Assembly: GCF_000241345.1 (NCBI RefSeq)
Contig: NZ_BAED01000006.1
Span: 1-64,000 of the forward strand
Length of the DNA: 64,000 bases
Origin: Gordonia amarae NBRC 15530
GTDB taxonomy: Bacteria > Actinomycetota > Actinomycetes > Mycobacteriales > Mycobacteriaceae
Direction: 5' to 3'
The notes beneath the pieces are model-generated. The model made no database searches and was not told the origin of the DNA. It worked only from the letters and a program-made list of their open reading frames with translations. The translations under genes and the position numbers were made by a program. Each line of letters begins with the position of its first letter. The stretch's first letter is position 1. Shown here piece by piece: positions 8,299 to 17,186 of this stretch.

Positions 8299-8975
8299 TG
8301 TCCTCCGACCGCCCCCGCGTGCGCCGTATCGGTGTGATGGGCGGAACCTTCGACCCCATCCACAACGGGCACCTGGTCGCGGCCAGCGAGGTGGCCTACC
8401 GGTGCAAACTCGACGAGGTCATCTTCGTGCCCACCGGGCAGCCGTGGCAGAAGATGTCTGGCACCGAGGCCAGCGGCACCGCGCCCCGGTCGGTGAGCCC
8501 CGCCGAGGACCGCTACCTGATGACGGTCATCGCGACCGCGTCCAACCCGCGGTTCAGTGTCAGCCGCGTCGACATCGAACGCGAGGGCGCCACCTACACC
8601 GTCGACACCCTGCGCGATCTGCGGGCGATCCTGCCCGACGCGCAGTTATACTTCATCACCGGCGCCGACGCGCTCGAATCGATCCTGTCGTGGCAGCACT
8701 GGGAGGAGTTGTTCGCCCTCGCCAAATTCGTCGGTGTCAGCAGGCCCGGCTACGAACTGCATGCCGAGCACCTCGCCGACCACCTGGCGAAGCTGCCCGC
8801 CGACACCCTGCAAACCCTGGAGATCCCGGCGCTGGCGATCTCGTCGACCGACTGCCGCGAACGCGCCGCCACCGGCCGGCCAGTCTGGTACCTCGTGCCC
8901 GACGGCGTGGTGCAGTACATCGCCAAACGGCGCCTCTACCGTGCGCGCGCCTCCCGCGGGGTGAGCGCACCATGA
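8298..8975 (+). CDS. nadD: Nicotinate-nucleotide adenylyltransferase
   Basis: Converts nicotinate mononucleotide and ATP to deamido-NAD in the cytoplasm, a core step of NAD synthesis. The 225-residue product starts [20 protein letters not shown], the nucleotidyltransferase (T/H)xGH signature. It carries [14 protein letters not shown] and the distal ISSTDCRER motif (SxTxxR) around residues 181-188. I chose ATG 8298, because the in-frame TTG at 8274 lies upstream of the likely -10 box. Orthologue of Rv2421c. It is followed by a 118-bp palindromic repeat and then rsfS. Confidence 0.95.
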   Translation: MSSDRPRVRRIGVMGGTFDPIHNGHLVAASEVAYRCKLDEVIFVPTGQPWQKMSGTEASGTAPRSVSPAEDRYLMTVIATASNPRFSVSRVDIEREGATYTVDTLRDLRAILPDAQLYFITGADALESILSWQHWEELFALAKFVGVSRPGYELHAEHLADHLAKLPADTLQTLEIPALAISSTDCRERAATGRPVWYLVPDGVVQYIAKRRLYRARASRGVSAP

Positions 8976-8983
8976 CTCCCACT

Positions 8984-9101
8984 CCGCCGGTTGAGGTGCG
9001 AGGTCGCCCGGCGACCGAGCCTCGAAACCTCGTGAGCGGACAATGTCATCTCACGAGGTTTCGAGGCTCGTCGCTAGCGCTCCTCGCACCTCAACCGGCG
9101 G
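8984..9101 (+). repeat. Dispersed palindromic repeat family A, full copy
   Basis: A 118-bp imperfect palindrome whose ends are CCGCCGGTTGA and its reverse complement. The arms contain CGAGCCTCGAAAC and its complement, and the right arm carries the asymmetric core GTCGCTAGCGCTCCTCGCAC. Related copies are at 21462-21544 and 38347-38453. It lies between nadD and rsfS on the same strand. Either folded RNA or a mobile palindromic element would explain the symmetry. Confidence 0.75.
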
Positions 9102-9138
9102 TGGGACGAATTCGATCAAACAGTGAGAGGGGACGCCA

Positions 9139-9498
9139 TTGAGCGCCGCGCCTGAATCCCTGAAAATGGCCGAGGTCGCCGCCCTAGCGGCCGCCGACAA
9201 ACTGGGACACGACATCACCGTCATCGACGTGTCCGAGCAACTGGTGATCACCGACCTGTTCGTGATCGCCTCCGCCGACAACGAGCGGCAGGTCAACGCG
9301 ATCGTCGACGAGGTGGAGGACAAGCTGCGCGAGGCCGGGCACAAACCGGCCCGCCGGGAGGGCACCCGTGAGGGACGGTGGGTGCTGCTCGATTACGTCG
9401 ACATCGTCGTCCACATCCAGCATGCGGAGGAACGCACCCTCTACGCCCTGGACCGGATGTGGAAGGACTGCCCGGTCATCGAGATTGAGGGTCTATGA
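9139..9498 (+). CDS. rsfS: Ribosomal silencing factor RsfS
   Basis: A 119-residue protein of the RsfS/Iojap family. These bind ribosomal protein L14 on the 50S subunit and block subunit joining when nutrients are short. Typical blocks are present: DISEQL-like VIDVSEQLVITDLFVIASA, NERQVNAIVDEVE, EGTREGRWVLLDYVDIVVHI and YALDRMWKD. The likely start is TTG 9139 preceded by a GAGAGGGGA site; no better ATG is available upstream of the conserved region. The next gene overlaps its stop (ATGA at 9495). Orthologue of Rv2420c. Confidence 0.94.
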   Translation: MSAAPESLKMAEVAALAAADKLGHDITVIDVSEQLVITDLFVIASADNERQVNAIVDEVEDKLREAGHKPARREGTREGRWVLLDYVDIVVHIQHAEERTLYALDRMWKDCPVIEIEGL

Positions 9499-10208
9499 GC
9501 GGCGGACCGGACTCCCATGACACCTCAGTCGAACGCCTGACACCGATCGCGCGCCGGCTGCTGCTGCTGCGGCACGGGCAGACCGAGTACAACGCGGGCA
9601 GCCGGATGCAAGGGCAGCTCGACACCGATCTGTCCGAGCTCGGTGTGCGGCAGGCCGCCGCCGCCGCGACGGTGCTGGCCAAGCGGTCACCGCTGCTGAT
9701 CCGGTCGTCGGACCTGCGGCGCGCCCACTACACCGCCCTGGCGCTGGGACAGGAGTCGGGCCTGGAGGTGACCACCGACATCCGGCTGCGGGAGACGCAT
9801 CTCGGACAGTGGCAGGGCATGACCCACTACGAGGTCGACGAGATCGCCCCGGGTGCCCGGCGCATCTGGCGCGACGACGCCACGTGGGGGCCGCCCGAAG
9901 GCGAGACGCGGGTGGATGTGGCCAACCGCGCGGTGCCGGTGGTCACCGAACTGGTCGCGGCGCTGCCGCAGTGGGGCACCGGGGACAACCCGGACGCCCC
10001 GGTGGTGCTCGTCGCACACGGTGGGGTGATCGCCGCGATGACCGCCGCGCTGCTCGATCTGCCGATCGGGTCGTGGCCGGTGTTCGGGGGTCTGGCGAAC
10101 ACCAGCTGGGTGCAGTTGTCCGGCCACGGGGTGCCGGGTGAGGCGCCGAGGTGGCGTCTGGACGTGTGGAATGCGTCTGCCGAGGACGCCGACCCGGGAG
10201 TGCAATGA
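9495..10208 (+). CDS. gpgP: Histidine phosphatase family protein, likely glucosyl-3-phosphoglycerate phosphatase
   Basis: A 237-residue phosphoglycerate-mutase-like phosphatase. The phosphohistidine motif LLLRHGQTEYN is near residues 22-32, the second catalytic histidine is in VLVAHGGV near 172, and RLRETHLGQWQGMTHYEV lies between. Its position between rsfS and octT matches Rv2419c, the phosphatase that makes glucosylglycerate, an early precursor of the 6-O-methylglucose lipopolysaccharides. The specific substrate therefore rests on synteny; the phosphatase fold is clear from sequence. Overlaps both neighbours by ATGA. Confidence 0.85.
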   Translation: MSGGPDSHDTSVERLTPIARRLLLLRHGQTEYNAGSRMQGQLDTDLSELGVRQAAAAATVLAKRSPLLIRSSDLRRAHYTALALGQESGLEVTTDIRLRETHLGQWQGMTHYEVDEIAPGARRIWRDDATWGPPEGETRVDVANRAVPVVTELVAALPQWGTGDNPDAPVVLVAHGGVIAAMTAALLDLPIGSWPVFGGLANTSWVQLSGHGVPGEAPRWRLDVWNASAEDADPGVQ

Positions 10209-10942
10209 GCATCGTCGTCCTGTCGGATTCGCTGGCCTTTTTCGGACCGAAAGGCGGTCTGGCAGCCAATGACCCGGGAATCTGGCCGTCGATCGTGGCC
10301 CGCGACTGCGACCGCGAACTCAAGCTGTTCGGCCGGATCGGCTGGACCAGTCGCGACGTGTGGTGGGCACTGACCCAGGACCCCAACATCTGGGCGGCCA
10401 TCCCCGACGCGGAGGTGGTCGTGATGGCGTTCGGCGGCATGGATTCGCTGCCGTCGCCGCTGCCGACGGCGTTCCGTGAGCAGATCCGCTACATCCGGCC
10501 CAACTGGCTGCGGCAGACGGTGCGCGACGGCTACCAGTGGGTGCAGCCGCGCGCGTCGAAACTCGGTAAGCCGCTGGCCCTTCCGGGGTCGGTGACCGCC
10601 GAATACTGGGACAAGATCGGGTCATCGATCAAGCAGTTGCGGCCGGACCTGCCGATCGTGGTGTGCCTGCCGCCGACCCATGCGAGCCCCTACTACGGAT
10701 TCGTGCACAAGGGCCGGTTGGAGACCACGGGTGCGATTGCCGATTACGCTCGGGCGCAATCATTTCCGACCGTAGATTTCTATCCGACGACGCGGGACGC
10801 GTTCGCCGACCCGGATCAGCAGATGAACCCGGACGGCATCCACTGGGGGCTGCAATGCCATCGCGACATCGCCGCGCTGGTCACCCCGGTCGTGCGTGAC
10901 GCACTGGGCGTGCCGGCCGCCGGTACCGACGGGCTAACGTAG
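10205..10942 (+). CDS. octT: SGNH-hydrolase-like octanoyltransferase
   Basis: A 245-residue protein with an SGNH fold: the serine in VVLSDSLAFF near residue 8 and the catalytic Asp/His in DGIHWG near residue 214. The position directly after gpgP matches Rv2418c, described as the octanoyltransferase that acylates diglucosylglycerate in methylglucose lipopolysaccharide synthesis. The start at ATG 10205 overlaps the gpgP stop. The acyl donor and acceptor are assigned by synteny and family, not from residues I can see. Confidence 0.8.
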   Translation: MSIVVLSDSLAFFGPKGGLAANDPGIWPSIVARDCDRELKLFGRIGWTSRDVWWALTQDPNIWAAIPDAEVVVMAFGGMDSLPSPLPTAFREQIRYIRPNWLRQTVRDGYQWVQPRASKLGKPLALPGSVTAEYWDKIGSSIKQLRPDLPIVVCLPPTHASPYYGFVHKGRLETTGAIADYARAQSFPTVDFYPTTRDAFADPDQQMNPDGIHWGLQCHRDIAALVTPVVRDALGVPAAGTDGLT

Positions 10943-10947
10943 ACGCC
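10935..10947 (+). promoter_or_regulatory. -10 box of a possible leaderless degV transcript
   Basis: TAACGT at 10935-10940 lies 7 bases before the GTG start of the DegV gene, inside the end of octT. No ribosome site is present in the gap. Weak on its own; the same spacing occurs at nadD and comEA. Confidence 0.3.
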
Positions 10948-11808
10948 GTGCCTGTTGTCGTCGTCACCGACTCCTCGTCCTGCCTGCCACTGTCGGTGGC
11001 CGGGCATTACGCGATCCGGACCGTCCCGCTGCACCTGAGCGCCGACGGCGTCGACTATCGCGACGGTGTCGACGAGGTGCCCGAGAATCTCGTGACGACC
11101 CCCGGCGTGAACACCTCCGGCGCCAACCCGCACGAACTCGGCGAGGCGTTCGAGGAGGCGGTGGCGGCCAGCGACGGCGCCGGCGTGGTGGCCGTACACA
11201 TCTCACGGAAGCTGTCGGGCACCTGGGGCGCGGCCCGGCTGGCGGCGGAGAAGTTCTCCGGCCGGGTGCGCGTCGTCGACTCCCGTTCAGTGGGTCTGGC
11301 CGTCGGGTTCGCGGCGATCGCCGCCGCCCAGGCCGCGGCCGACGGTGCCGACCGGGACCGCGTGTACGAGGCCGCGATCCGGCAGGCGGCGACACTCGAC
11401 TCGATGTTCTGCGTGTCCACTCTCGACAACCTGCGTGCCAGTGGCCGCATCAGTGCGGCAGGCAAGATGCTCGGCTCGGCTCTGTCGATCAAGCCGATCT
11501 TGCACATGGTCGACGGCACCATGACGCTGAAAGAACGGCACCGCACCTTCTCCAAAGCCATCGCCAAGTTGAAGGACGGAGCCCTCGAATCGGCCGGCGG
11601 GCGCGCCGTCACGCTCGGTGTACAGCATTGCGAGGCACCGGAATTGGCCGCCGAGGTGGCCGACGACCTGCGCAAGCGACTCAAGGTGCTCACCTCGTCG
11701 ATAATCGTCGAGATCTCGCCCGTCCTCGGCTGCCACGTCGGACCCGGTGCCGTCGGTGTTGTCATCGGCACCCACCTCGACCCGATCGAGGGCATTCCCG
11801 GGAACTGA
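10948..11808 (+). CDS. DegV family fatty-acid-binding protein
   Basis: A 286-residue DegV protein. These bind a long-chain fatty acid between two domains; in Firmicutes they (FakB) present it to a fatty acid kinase. The N-terminal VVVTDSSSCLPL, the PHELGEAFEEA region, VVDSRSVGLAVGF and LRASGRISAAGKMLG with the conserved arginine are all visible. The stretch ISPVLGCHVGPGAVGV near the C-terminus is the family's second signature. Orthologue of Rv2417c. Start GTG 10948. No FakA partner is in this window. Confidence 0.93.
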   Translation: MPVVVVTDSSSCLPLSVAGHYAIRTVPLHLSADGVDYRDGVDEVPENLVTTPGVNTSGANPHELGEAFEEAVAASDGAGVVAVHISRKLSGTWGAARLAAEKFSGRVRVVDSRSVGLAVGFAAIAAAQAAADGADRDRVYEAAIRQAATLDSMFCVSTLDNLRASGRISAAGKMLGSALSIKPILHMVDGTMTLKERHRTFSKAIAKLKDGALESAGGRAVTLGVQHCEAPELAAEVADDLRKRLKVLTSSIIVEISPVLGCHVGPGAVGVVIGTHLDPIEGIPGN

Positions 11809-11860
11809 GCTGCCGACGCCTGTCAAGTGCGTCATCCTCAGGGTGTCGCCCATCGGGGAT

Positions 11861-11884
11861 CTATCCACAGATATTGTGTGGTAA
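11861..11884. promoter_or_regulatory. Paired DnaA-box-like sites upstream of comEA
   Basis: CTATCCACA at 11861-11869 differs at one base from the classical DnaA box TTATCCACA. GTGTGGTAA at 11876-11884 is an inverted, weaker match. Together they form a CCACA-N7-TGTGG palindrome 35-60 bp ahead of the likely comEA -10 box (TAGGGT at 11919-11924). Confidence 0.3.
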
Positions 11885-11930
11885 GCACTTTCGTCTGTCC
11901 GTAGCGAGTTTCCGGCCTTAGGGTCGGTGC

Positions 11931-13280
11931 ATGGCTTCCACGACCGGCGACCAGTCGTCCCGCACCTCCACCGGTGAACGGCCGCGCGGATCGCGCGGGG
12001 GTTCCTCGCAGACGAGTCCGCTCGATCGGTTGCGTACCGCGCCGCCGGCCCCGGTACGTGGCGATGTGGTGCCGGAGCCTCCCTCACTCGCGCCGGTGAA
12101 CATCTCTGACCCATCCGCGGGACCGGCACCGATCGTCCGCTTGCCGGCACCGCCGAGTAAACCGGCAGCGGGCGACGGCACTGACCCGGACATTCTCGTC
12201 GGGATGGATGATGTTGTGTCCGAGGATGATCAATCGACCACAGGATCGCGCGAAAGGCCGGTTGCGGGGGAAGGGGCCGGTGATCGGAACGCCGGGCGGG
12301 CGGCCGGCGGTGGCTGGGACGCCGTCGGTGTGCCCGCGTGGCTGTCGGGTGCGCCGCCGGCTCCGCCCGCACCGCCACCGGTACAGGATTCCGAGTCACG
12401 GGGGCGTGATAGAGGTGATGTTGATTCGGGCGCAGGCGATCTCAGTGTCGATGAGTGGGGGAGCGGCGGATGGGACGCGCCGGACGAGGACTGGGAGTGG
12501 GATGACGACGAGCCTTCGGGTGGTCGGCCCCGATCCCGGTTCGCGGTCGCACCACCGGCGGCGATCGCGCTGATCCTTGTCGGCGTCGTCGCCTGCGTGG
12601 TAGCGGGTTTCGCGCTGTGGAAGGGTGACAGTCCCGCACCGGTGGTCGACTTTCCGGCAGCGGCCAACACATCGACGATACCGACCGGGGCACAGGCTCC
12701 CGTCGGTGACCACGCACCAACCACCGGCGAGAGTCCGGAGAAGGCAAGATCGGAACAGAAGACGCCGGCACCGCAGGCGGATTCGATGGTGGTGAGCGTT
12801 GTCGGGCTGGTGGCCAGGCCGGGTCTGATCAGGCTGCCGGCGGGTAGCCGGGTGGGAGACGCCATCAAGCAGGCCGGGGGAGCGCGCAAGAACGCGGACC
12901 TGTTGTCGCTCAACCTAGCCCAGCAATTGCGCGACGGCGACCAGGTGCTTGTCGGTTATGCCGGCCGCAGCGGTGAGTTGTCGATGCGCAGTGCGGTCGT
13001 CGGTCCCGGCTCCACGGGTGCGCCACCCGCGGCGGGTAAACCGACAGCACCGTCGTCGCCGGATGGTGAGTCCCCGGCAGCCGGATCCGGCACGGTGAAC
13101 CTCAACACCGCGTCGCAGACCGAACTCGAAACCTTGCCCGGCGTGGGGCCGGTGACCGCCAAGTCGATCCTCGACTGGCGGCAACGTAACGGACGGTTCA
13201 CCTCCGTCGACCAGCTCACCGAGGTCGACGGGATCGGCCCGGCCCGGTTGGAAAAGCTGCGGGACAAGGTCACCGTGTGA
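11931..13280 (+). CDS. comEA: ComEA family helix-hairpin-helix DNA-binding protein
   Basis: A 449-residue membrane-anchored DNA receptor of the uptake pathway. The N-terminal 200 residues are Pro/Ser/Asp-rich and disordered. A single membrane segment lies at about residues 210-230 (AIALILVGVVACVVAGFAL). Next comes an SLBB domain (VVGLVARPGLIRLPAGSRVG, about 290-340), then a Pro/Ser linker and a C-terminal tandem helix-hairpin-helix (GTVNLNTASQTELETLPGVG, about 387-449). The long N-terminal extension is typical of actinobacterial forms. comEC overlaps its stop (GTGA at 13277). The likely -10 TAGGGT sits 6 bases before the ATG. Orthologue of Rv2415c. Confidence 0.93.
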   Translation: MASTTGDQSSRTSTGERPRGSRGGSSQTSPLDRLRTAPPAPVRGDVVPEPPSLAPVNISDPSAGPAPIVRLPAPPSKPAAGDGTDPDILVGMDDVVSEDDQSTTGSRERPVAGEGAGDRNAGRAAGGGWDAVGVPAWLSGAPPAPPAPPPVQDSESRGRDRGDVDSGAGDLSVDEWGSGGWDAPDEDWEWDDDEPSGGRPRSRFAVAPPAAIALILVGVVACVVAGFALWKGDSPAPVVDFPAAANTSTIPTGAQAPVGDHAPTTGESPEKARSEQKTPAPQADSMVVSVVGLVARPGLIRLPAGSRVGDAIKQAGGARKNADLLSLNLAQQLRDGDQVLVGYAGRSGELSMRSAVVGPGSTGAPPAAGKPTAPSSPDGESPAAGSGTVNLNTASQTELETLPGVGPVTAKSILDWRQRNGRFTSVDQLTEVDGIGPARLEKLRDKVTV

Positions 13281-14770
13281 CGTCGGTGCGCGACCTGCGA
13301 CTGGTCGTGCCCGCCGCGGCTGTGTGGTCGACCACCATCGTGGGTTTGCTCGCACCATCGGCGATCAGAACTGTCGTCATCGTGTGTGTGGCTGCGGGGG
13401 TGGGAGTTTCGGGGGCCGTGGGGTTGCGGCTGCTGTCGTGGCGCTCCGTGGGTATTGCAGTGCTGGTGCTCGGTATGGCGGCCACGGCCGGAATCGCACT
13501 GTCGTTCAGAGTGGCGGTGATCCACCAGTTTCCGCTTCACGATGACCGTGGCAAGGTCACCGTCACGGTGCGGGTGGTCGATGATCCGGTGCCGCTGCGG
13601 CCCGCGGCGTCGGGGCGGTCTCGGGTCCGCGTCGACGTCGTGGCGATCGGGGAGCGGGCGGTGCGCGCGGCAGGGGCACACTTGGTGGGGTCGACATCGG
13701 AATGGGCGCAGCTGGTTCCGGGGCAGCGGGTCCGCGTCCTGGTGCGGGTCCGCCCACCTCCCGACCACACCATGCTGGTCGCGTCGCTGACCGCCGTCGG
13801 CACACCGACTCTCGTCGGCGCACCACCGGCACATCAGCGCGTGGCCGCGCACATCCGGGACCGGCTGCGCACCGTCAGCGCACGAGCATTGGGTTCTCCC
13901 GAGTCCGGATTGCTGCCCGGCCTGGTTCTCGGTGATATCTCCGGTCTCGATGACAATGTGCGCGAAGACTTCCGGGATGCCGGACTCGCCCACCTCACCG
14001 CGGTATCCGGCAGCAACTTCGCGATCGTCTGCGGTGCCGTGCTGGCACTTCTGGCGCTACTGGGTTGTCCCCGAAGGTATCTACCGATCCTCGGGCTGGC
14101 GGTGATCGTCGGGTTCGTGATCCTGGTCCGCCCGTCGCCGAGCGTGCTGCGGGCGGCGCTGATGGGGGCGGTCGGACTCTTCGCGATGTTCAGCCGCCGC
14201 AAGGCGCAGGCACTGCCCTCGCTCGGTACCGCGGTGATCGTCGGCCTGCTGTGGTGGCCCGAACTCGCACTCGCCCCCGGCTTCGCGTTGTCGGTGGCCG
14301 CTACCGCCGGAATCGTGCTGTGGGGACCGGCGATCCGGGACTGGTTGTGGGACTACCGAATTCCCACGGGACTCGCCGAGGTCCTCGCGATGGCGATCGC
14401 GGCACAACTGGTGACCGCGCCGATCATCGCCCTGATCAGCGGCCGGTTCAGCATCGTCGCGATTGTCGCCAATATATTGGTGGTACCGGTCGTCGCGGCG
14501 ATCAGCATCGTCGGCACCGCCGCGGCGCTGGTCGGTTCGATCGGCGGGCCCGGCGGATTCTGCTGGATCATCGCCGAACTGCTCGCCCGTATCCTCGGCC
14601 CCGCCCTGTGGTGGATGGTCACCTGCGCCGGCGTCCTCGGCGGCTGGGCCTGGGCGTCGATACCCGTCCCCGACGGTGTTCCGGGCGCGCTCCTCGCCGC
14701 CGCCGCCACGATTGTGCTTGCAATGGGCTTGCGCCGACGGGCGCGTATCGGAACCTCCGCGAGGCGCTGA
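13277..14770 (+). CDS. comEC: ComEC/Rec2 DNA-uptake channel, competence domain only
   Basis: A 497-residue polytopic membrane protein. The competence domain core is clear: SGLLPGLVLGDISGLDDNVR, AGLAHLTAVSGSNFAIVCGA and RPSPSVLRAALMGAVGLFA, within roughly ten hydrophobic segments. It lacks the C-terminal metallo-beta-lactamase nuclease domain of Bacillus ComEC, as does the 514-residue M. tuberculosis Rv2414c. GTG start overlaps the comEA stop. It ends at a strong hairpin. Whether this lineage is naturally transformable cannot be told. Confidence 0.92.
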   Translation: MTSVRDLRLVVPAAAVWSTTIVGLLAPSAIRTVVIVCVAAGVGVSGAVGLRLLSWRSVGIAVLVLGMAATAGIALSFRVAVIHQFPLHDDRGKVTVTVRVVDDPVPLRPAASGRSRVRVDVVAIGERAVRAAGAHLVGSTSEWAQLVPGQRVRVLVRVRPPPDHTMLVASLTAVGTPTLVGAPPAHQRVAAHIRDRLRTVSARALGSPESGLLPGLVLGDISGLDDNVREDFRDAGLAHLTAVSGSNFAIVCGAVLALLALLGCPRRYLPILGLAVIVGFVILVRPSPSVLRAALMGAVGLFAMFSRRKAQALPSLGTAVIVGLLWWPELALAPGFALSVAATAGIVLWGPAIRDWLWDYRIPTGLAEVLAMAIAAQLVTAPIIALISGRFSIVAIVANILVVPVVAAISIVGTAAALVGSIGGPGGFCWIIAELLARILGPALWWMVTCAGVLGGWAWASIPVPDGVPGALLAAAATIVLAMGLRRRARIGTSARR

Positions 14771-14813
14771 ACCAACTCAGCCCACGAGAATCATCTCGTG
14801 GGCTGAGTTGGTT
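14770..14813. terminator. Bidirectional hairpin between comEC and the liv operon
   Basis: A perfect 20-bp inverted repeat (14770-14789 and 14794-14813) with a 4-base ATCA loop, sitting between convergent genes. The left arm starts at the last base of the comEC stop codon. No long T-run follows on either strand, common for terminators in high-GC actinobacteria. Confidence 0.75.
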
Positions 14814-14825
14814 GTGCATCAGGAA

Positions 14826-16127
14826 TCAGTCGGCGGTGGGAATCCCCTTGTTCTTCACCGGCTCCGGATCGTCCTCGAATTTTTCGATCGGACCGTCAGA
14901 ATCGTCGGTCACGTACGTCGGAGTGATGCGCACCGGCGTCAGACCCTCGAGCTTGGTCATGAATGCACCGGTCTGACCTGCGTGATTGTCCTTCGAGTAG
15001 GCGAACGGTGTGCTCGACGGACCGCGATCGATGCCCTTCTCCAGAGCTTCGATGACGCCTTCACGGGTCAGATCCTTGCCCGCAGCAGCGATGGGCTGAA
15101 GAGCCGCGTACGACATCATGTAGCCGTGCAGGGTCGTCATGTCCAGCACCTGCCCCTTGTTGTACTTCTCGTGAATCTCCTTGAACAAGTCGATCCACGG
15201 GTTGTCATCATCGAGCAGCGGCATGTAGGAGATACCGATGGTCGGCTTCAGGAGCGCCTCGGCATTGGCACCCAGGTAGCCCTTCAGCGCGACCGGATCA
15301 GCACCGACCGAGGACATGACCCACTGGGGGCTGTAGCCCAGCTTGGCCGCGGTGCCCAGAGCCAGCGAGGTGAAGCCCGGGATCGCGAAGCTGAAGATGA
15401 CTTCACAGCCACCCGCCTGCAGCTTGCCGATCTGCGGTGCGACGTTCTGGTTGGTCGCGGAGTACTGCTCCTTGACCTTCAGAGCGCCCTTGCCCAGGAC
15501 CGACTCGACACCGGCGGCGCCATCCGAACCCAGGTCGTCACTCTGGCCGAAGGTGCAGTACTTCTTGCCCGCGAAGTTCTCCTTGACGTAGTTCGCCATG
15601 ATCTTGCCCTCGCGCCAGTAGTCGACCTGCCAACCGAAGGTCCACGGGTACTTCTCGGGCTGGTTCCACGACATACTGCCCGAGGAGACCATGAGGTCCG
15701 GGACCTTGTTCTCGTTCAGGAAATCCAGCACGGTCGAGTGCGGGGCGGTACCGAGCGAGCCGACCATCGCGAAGACCTTGTCCTGCTGGACCAACTTCCG
15801 GGTCTTCTCCAGCGTCTGGGCCGGGTTGTAGGCATCATCTTCGACGGTCAACGCGATCTTGCGGCCGTTGACGCCGCCGTTGTCGTTGACGTAGGAGTAG
15901 TAGGCCTTCATCGCCTTCGAGATCGGCGCGTAGCCCGGAGCTGCCGGGCCGGTCAGCGGTTGCGTCGAGCCGATCTTGATCGTGTCATCGGTGACACCGG
16001 TCGCGTCGCCGTCGCCTGATCCGCCACCGCCGGGACCACCACAGGCTGACGCCACCAGCGCCAGGCTCGCGGTCATCGCAGCAACGGCATTGCGCCGCCA
16101 GCGCGGCCTTCCGATGGTGCTTTTCAT
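14826..16127 (-). CDS. ABC transporter substrate-binding lipoprotein (branched-chain amino acid/amide type)
   Basis: A 433-residue type I periplasmic-binding-fold protein of the LivJ/AmiC class. Signal peptide with Arg-rich start and lipobox LVASAC, Cys near residue 29, followed by a Gly-rich linker. The mature domain has IKIGSTQPLTGPAAPGYAPI and VNGRKIALTVEDDAYNPAQT, classic for the family. A strong AGGAGG site precedes the ATG. It is the last gene of the five-gene minus-strand importer operon. The ligand (branched-chain amino acid, amide, urea or an aromatic acid) cannot be decided by eye. Confidence 0.9.
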   Translation of the reverse strand: MKSTIGRPRWRRNAVAAMTASLALVASACGGPGGGGSGDGDATGVTDDTIKIGSTQPLTGPAAPGYAPISKAMKAYYSYVNDNGGVNGRKIALTVEDDAYNPAQTLEKTRKLVQQDKVFAMVGSLGTAPHSTVLDFLNENKVPDLMVSSGSMSWNQPEKYPWTFGWQVDYWREGKIMANYVKENFAGKKYCTFGQSDDLGSDGAAGVESVLGKGALKVKEQYSATNQNVAPQIGKLQAGGCEVIFSFAIPGFTSLALGTAAKLGYSPQWVMSSVGADPVALKGYLGANAEALLKPTIGISYMPLLDDDNPWIDLFKEIHEKYNKGQVLDMTTLHGYMMSYAALQPIAAAGKDLTREGVIEALEKGIDRGPSSTPFAYSKDNHAGQTGAFMTKLEGLTPVRITPTYVTDDSDGPIEKFEDDPEPVKNKGIPTAD

Positions 16128-16169
16128 GCATTTCCTCCTAGTTGTTGCAAGAACTTGTGGACGAGGGGT

Positions 16170-17186
16170 TCACGAGCGAGAGATCTTCCGGCCCAACTGG
16201 ACCAGCAGCGACTGGATGCCACCGGGGGCCAGCAAGATCACGACGATCAGCAGCGCGCCGTAGGCCATCGCGGGTGCGTTGTCGTTCAGATCCAAGTTGG
16301 TCTTGAAGACCCGGTCGAGCGTGACGACGATGATCGTGCCCCAGATCGCACCCCGCAGACTCCCCAGTCCGCCGATGACCGCCGCCGCCAGGACCGCGAG
16401 CGACATGACGAGCGAGAAGGAGAGCGGCTCGACCCGGCCGATGGACAACGCCAGCACGCCGCCGGCGAGTCCGGCTGTGGCCGAACTCAAGACGAACGCC
16501 TTGACCTTCTCACGCCGGACCGACACGCCACACAGTTGCGCGGCGATCTCGTTGTCCCGGACCGCTGCCAGTTGCCGTCCGAAGCCCGAGTACTTCAGAT
16601 TCGCCAAGAAGAACAGGACTATGGCCGCCGCGATCACCGCGATCAGGGCGACGAAGCGCTGGTTTGTCCACCCCGAATCCGACAGCGCGGCGGGAACGGC
16701 CACGCTCGGTGACTCGACGCCGTGCTCGCCGCCGAGGAAGTCGTGGAAGTAGACGGTGATTCCCGCCAGCGCCACTCCCAGGGCCAAGGTCGCGCCGGCC
16801 AAGTACGGACCATGCAGTCGCGACGCGGCCAGTCCGATGACCACGCCCACGATCATGGTCACGACGACTGCCAGCAGCAGACCGACGATGATCACGCCCA
16901 GCGATGCCTGGCGGATATTGTCGGCCTGGGTCGGGACGAACTTGGCGACCGTATAAGCACCGGTCGCCATCAGTGCCGCATGGCCCAGCGAGATCTGGCC
17001 GTTGCCGCCCACCAGAACCGTCAAACCCATGACGGCACACATGTAGACACACAGATTGATGATCAAACTGGTGTCGAACTCACTGACCCAGTAGACGGCG
17101 GTGAAGCCGACCACCACGAACAGGATCACCCAAATGCCATGGCGGAGTGAAGTATTCTTGGGAAGTTTGTCGAGCACGGTGGACAT
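16170..17186 (-). CDS. Branched-chain amino acid-type ABC permease, LivM family
   Basis: A 338-residue permease with about nine membrane helices. The LivM signature is visible: LVGGNGQISLGHAALMATGA near residues 60-80 and IGGLGSLRGAIWGT near 273. It pairs with the LivH-type permease encoded immediately upstream, with which it shares one base (TGATG at 17184-17188). Together they form the membrane channel for the substrate delivered by the lipoprotein at 14826-16127. Confidence 0.9.
   Translation of the reverse strand: MSTVLDKLPKNTSLRHGIWVILFVVVGFTAVYWVSEFDTSLIINLCVYMCAVMGLTVLVGGNGQISLGHAALMATGAYTVAKFVPTQADNIRQASLGVIIVGLLLAVVVTMIVGVVIGLAASRLHGPYLAGATLALGVALAGITVYFHDFLGGEHGVESPSVAVPAALSDSGWTNQRFVALIAVIAAAIVLFFLANLKYSGFGRQLAAVRDNEIAAQLCGVSVRREKVKAFVLSSATAGLAGGVLALSIGRVEPLSFSLVMSLAVLAAAVIGGLGSLRGAIWGTIIVVTLDRVFKTNLDLNDNAPAMAYGALLIVVILLAPGGIQSLLVQLGRKISRS

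Noticed and set aside
8402..9142. 246-residue plus-strand open frame overlapping nadD
   Set aside because: Arg/Pro/His-rich out-of-frame translation of nadD running through the palindromic repeat, with no domain features.
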